Shown here: piece by piece, positions 63,885 to 64,000 of the stretch
How the letters are laid out: each line of letters begins with the position of its first letter
Numbering within the stretch: position 1 is the stretch's first letter
Assembly: GCA_031763025.1 (NCBI GenBank)
Contig: JASSKH010000024.1
Location: 9,385,023-9,449,022, forward strand
DNA: 64,000 nt
Direction of reading: 5' to 3'
Source: Macrocystis pyrifera
Taxonomy: Eukaryota > Sar > Phaeophyceae > Laminariales > Laminariaceae
Program-made: the position numbers and the translations under genes
Notes under the pieces: model-generated
Told to the model about the DNA's origin: nothing
Database searches by the model: none
What the model saw: the letters and a program-made list of their open reading frames with translations, nothing else

Positions 63885-64000
63885 CGGTTGGCGAGGACGC
63901 TGTAAAACACGCCTCTCACTACGTGAGCTAGCTAGACAACCAGGGTACCGTTTTTTTTGTTTTGTTTTTTTTTTTTTGCGGTTACCACGGCTGGCGGTCA
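63885..64000. repeat. Dispersed repeat R2, copy 2, cut by the window end
   Basis: AAAACACGCCTCTCACTACG, CCAGGGTACCGT, a T-run and GCGGTTACCACGGCTGGCGG, as at 16340-16460. Confidence 0.65.

Overview
The window looks like nuclear DNA of an intron-rich eukaryote. Genes appear only as short GT-AG exons (about 55-230 bp) between long introns. There are protein kinase and PA14-domain exons, LINE, SINE and MITE remnants, and long homopolymer and microsatellite tracts. I see no operons, ribosome-binding sites, rRNA genes or intact tRNA genes. The mix of features would fit a stramenopile (brown-alga-like) genome, but that is inference: nothing in the sequence fixes the lineage.

Layout. 1-1.3 kb is a gene-free tract rich in a TAACGT/ACGTTA motif, ending in a MITE. 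1.8-5.3 kb holds a 5'-truncated, frame-damaged protein kinase copy (kinase A). 6.8-8.3 kb has three good exons of unrecognised protein(s). 8.9-14 kb is a cluster of decayed copies of the 5' exons of the same kinase, arranged as three head-to-head palindromic pairs. 11.9-13.1 kb (D1) and 16.8-20.0 kb (D2) are segmental duplications whose partners lie in the same orientation at 45.0-46.2 kb and 47.5-52.7 kb. 25.1-30.6 kb carries exons of a PA14-domain protein; three of them join in phase to give a nearly complete PA14 domain. Its introns hold a TAC array of about 350 bp and a 685-bp nearly perfect inverted repeat. 35.3-39.5 kb is an array of roughly 380-bp units in alternating orientation. 40.5-44.9 kb is a run of local tandem and inverted duplications and minisatellites. 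46.9-47.4 kb holds a LINE C-terminal remnant between shared repeats. 50.8-51.6 kb is a terminal-inverted-repeat element present in one D2 copy only. 55.8-56.1 kb is a tRNA-derived SINE, with a second copy at 16 kb. 56.8-57.3 kb is an unrecognised coding exon. 59.0-63.1 kb is the better-preserved kinase paralogue (kinase B), with seven exons and two MITEs in its introns.

The recurrent theme is local duplication and inversion of exon-intron pieces rather than a functional gene cluster. Comparing paralogous copies inside the window gives several internal controls: filled and empty MITE sites, a TIR element present in one copy only, and small indels that break one copy of a pair. A 9-mer palindrome-like motif, TACCAGGTA/TACCTGGTA, recurs about fifteen times. 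No promoter or terminator could be assigned with confidence.
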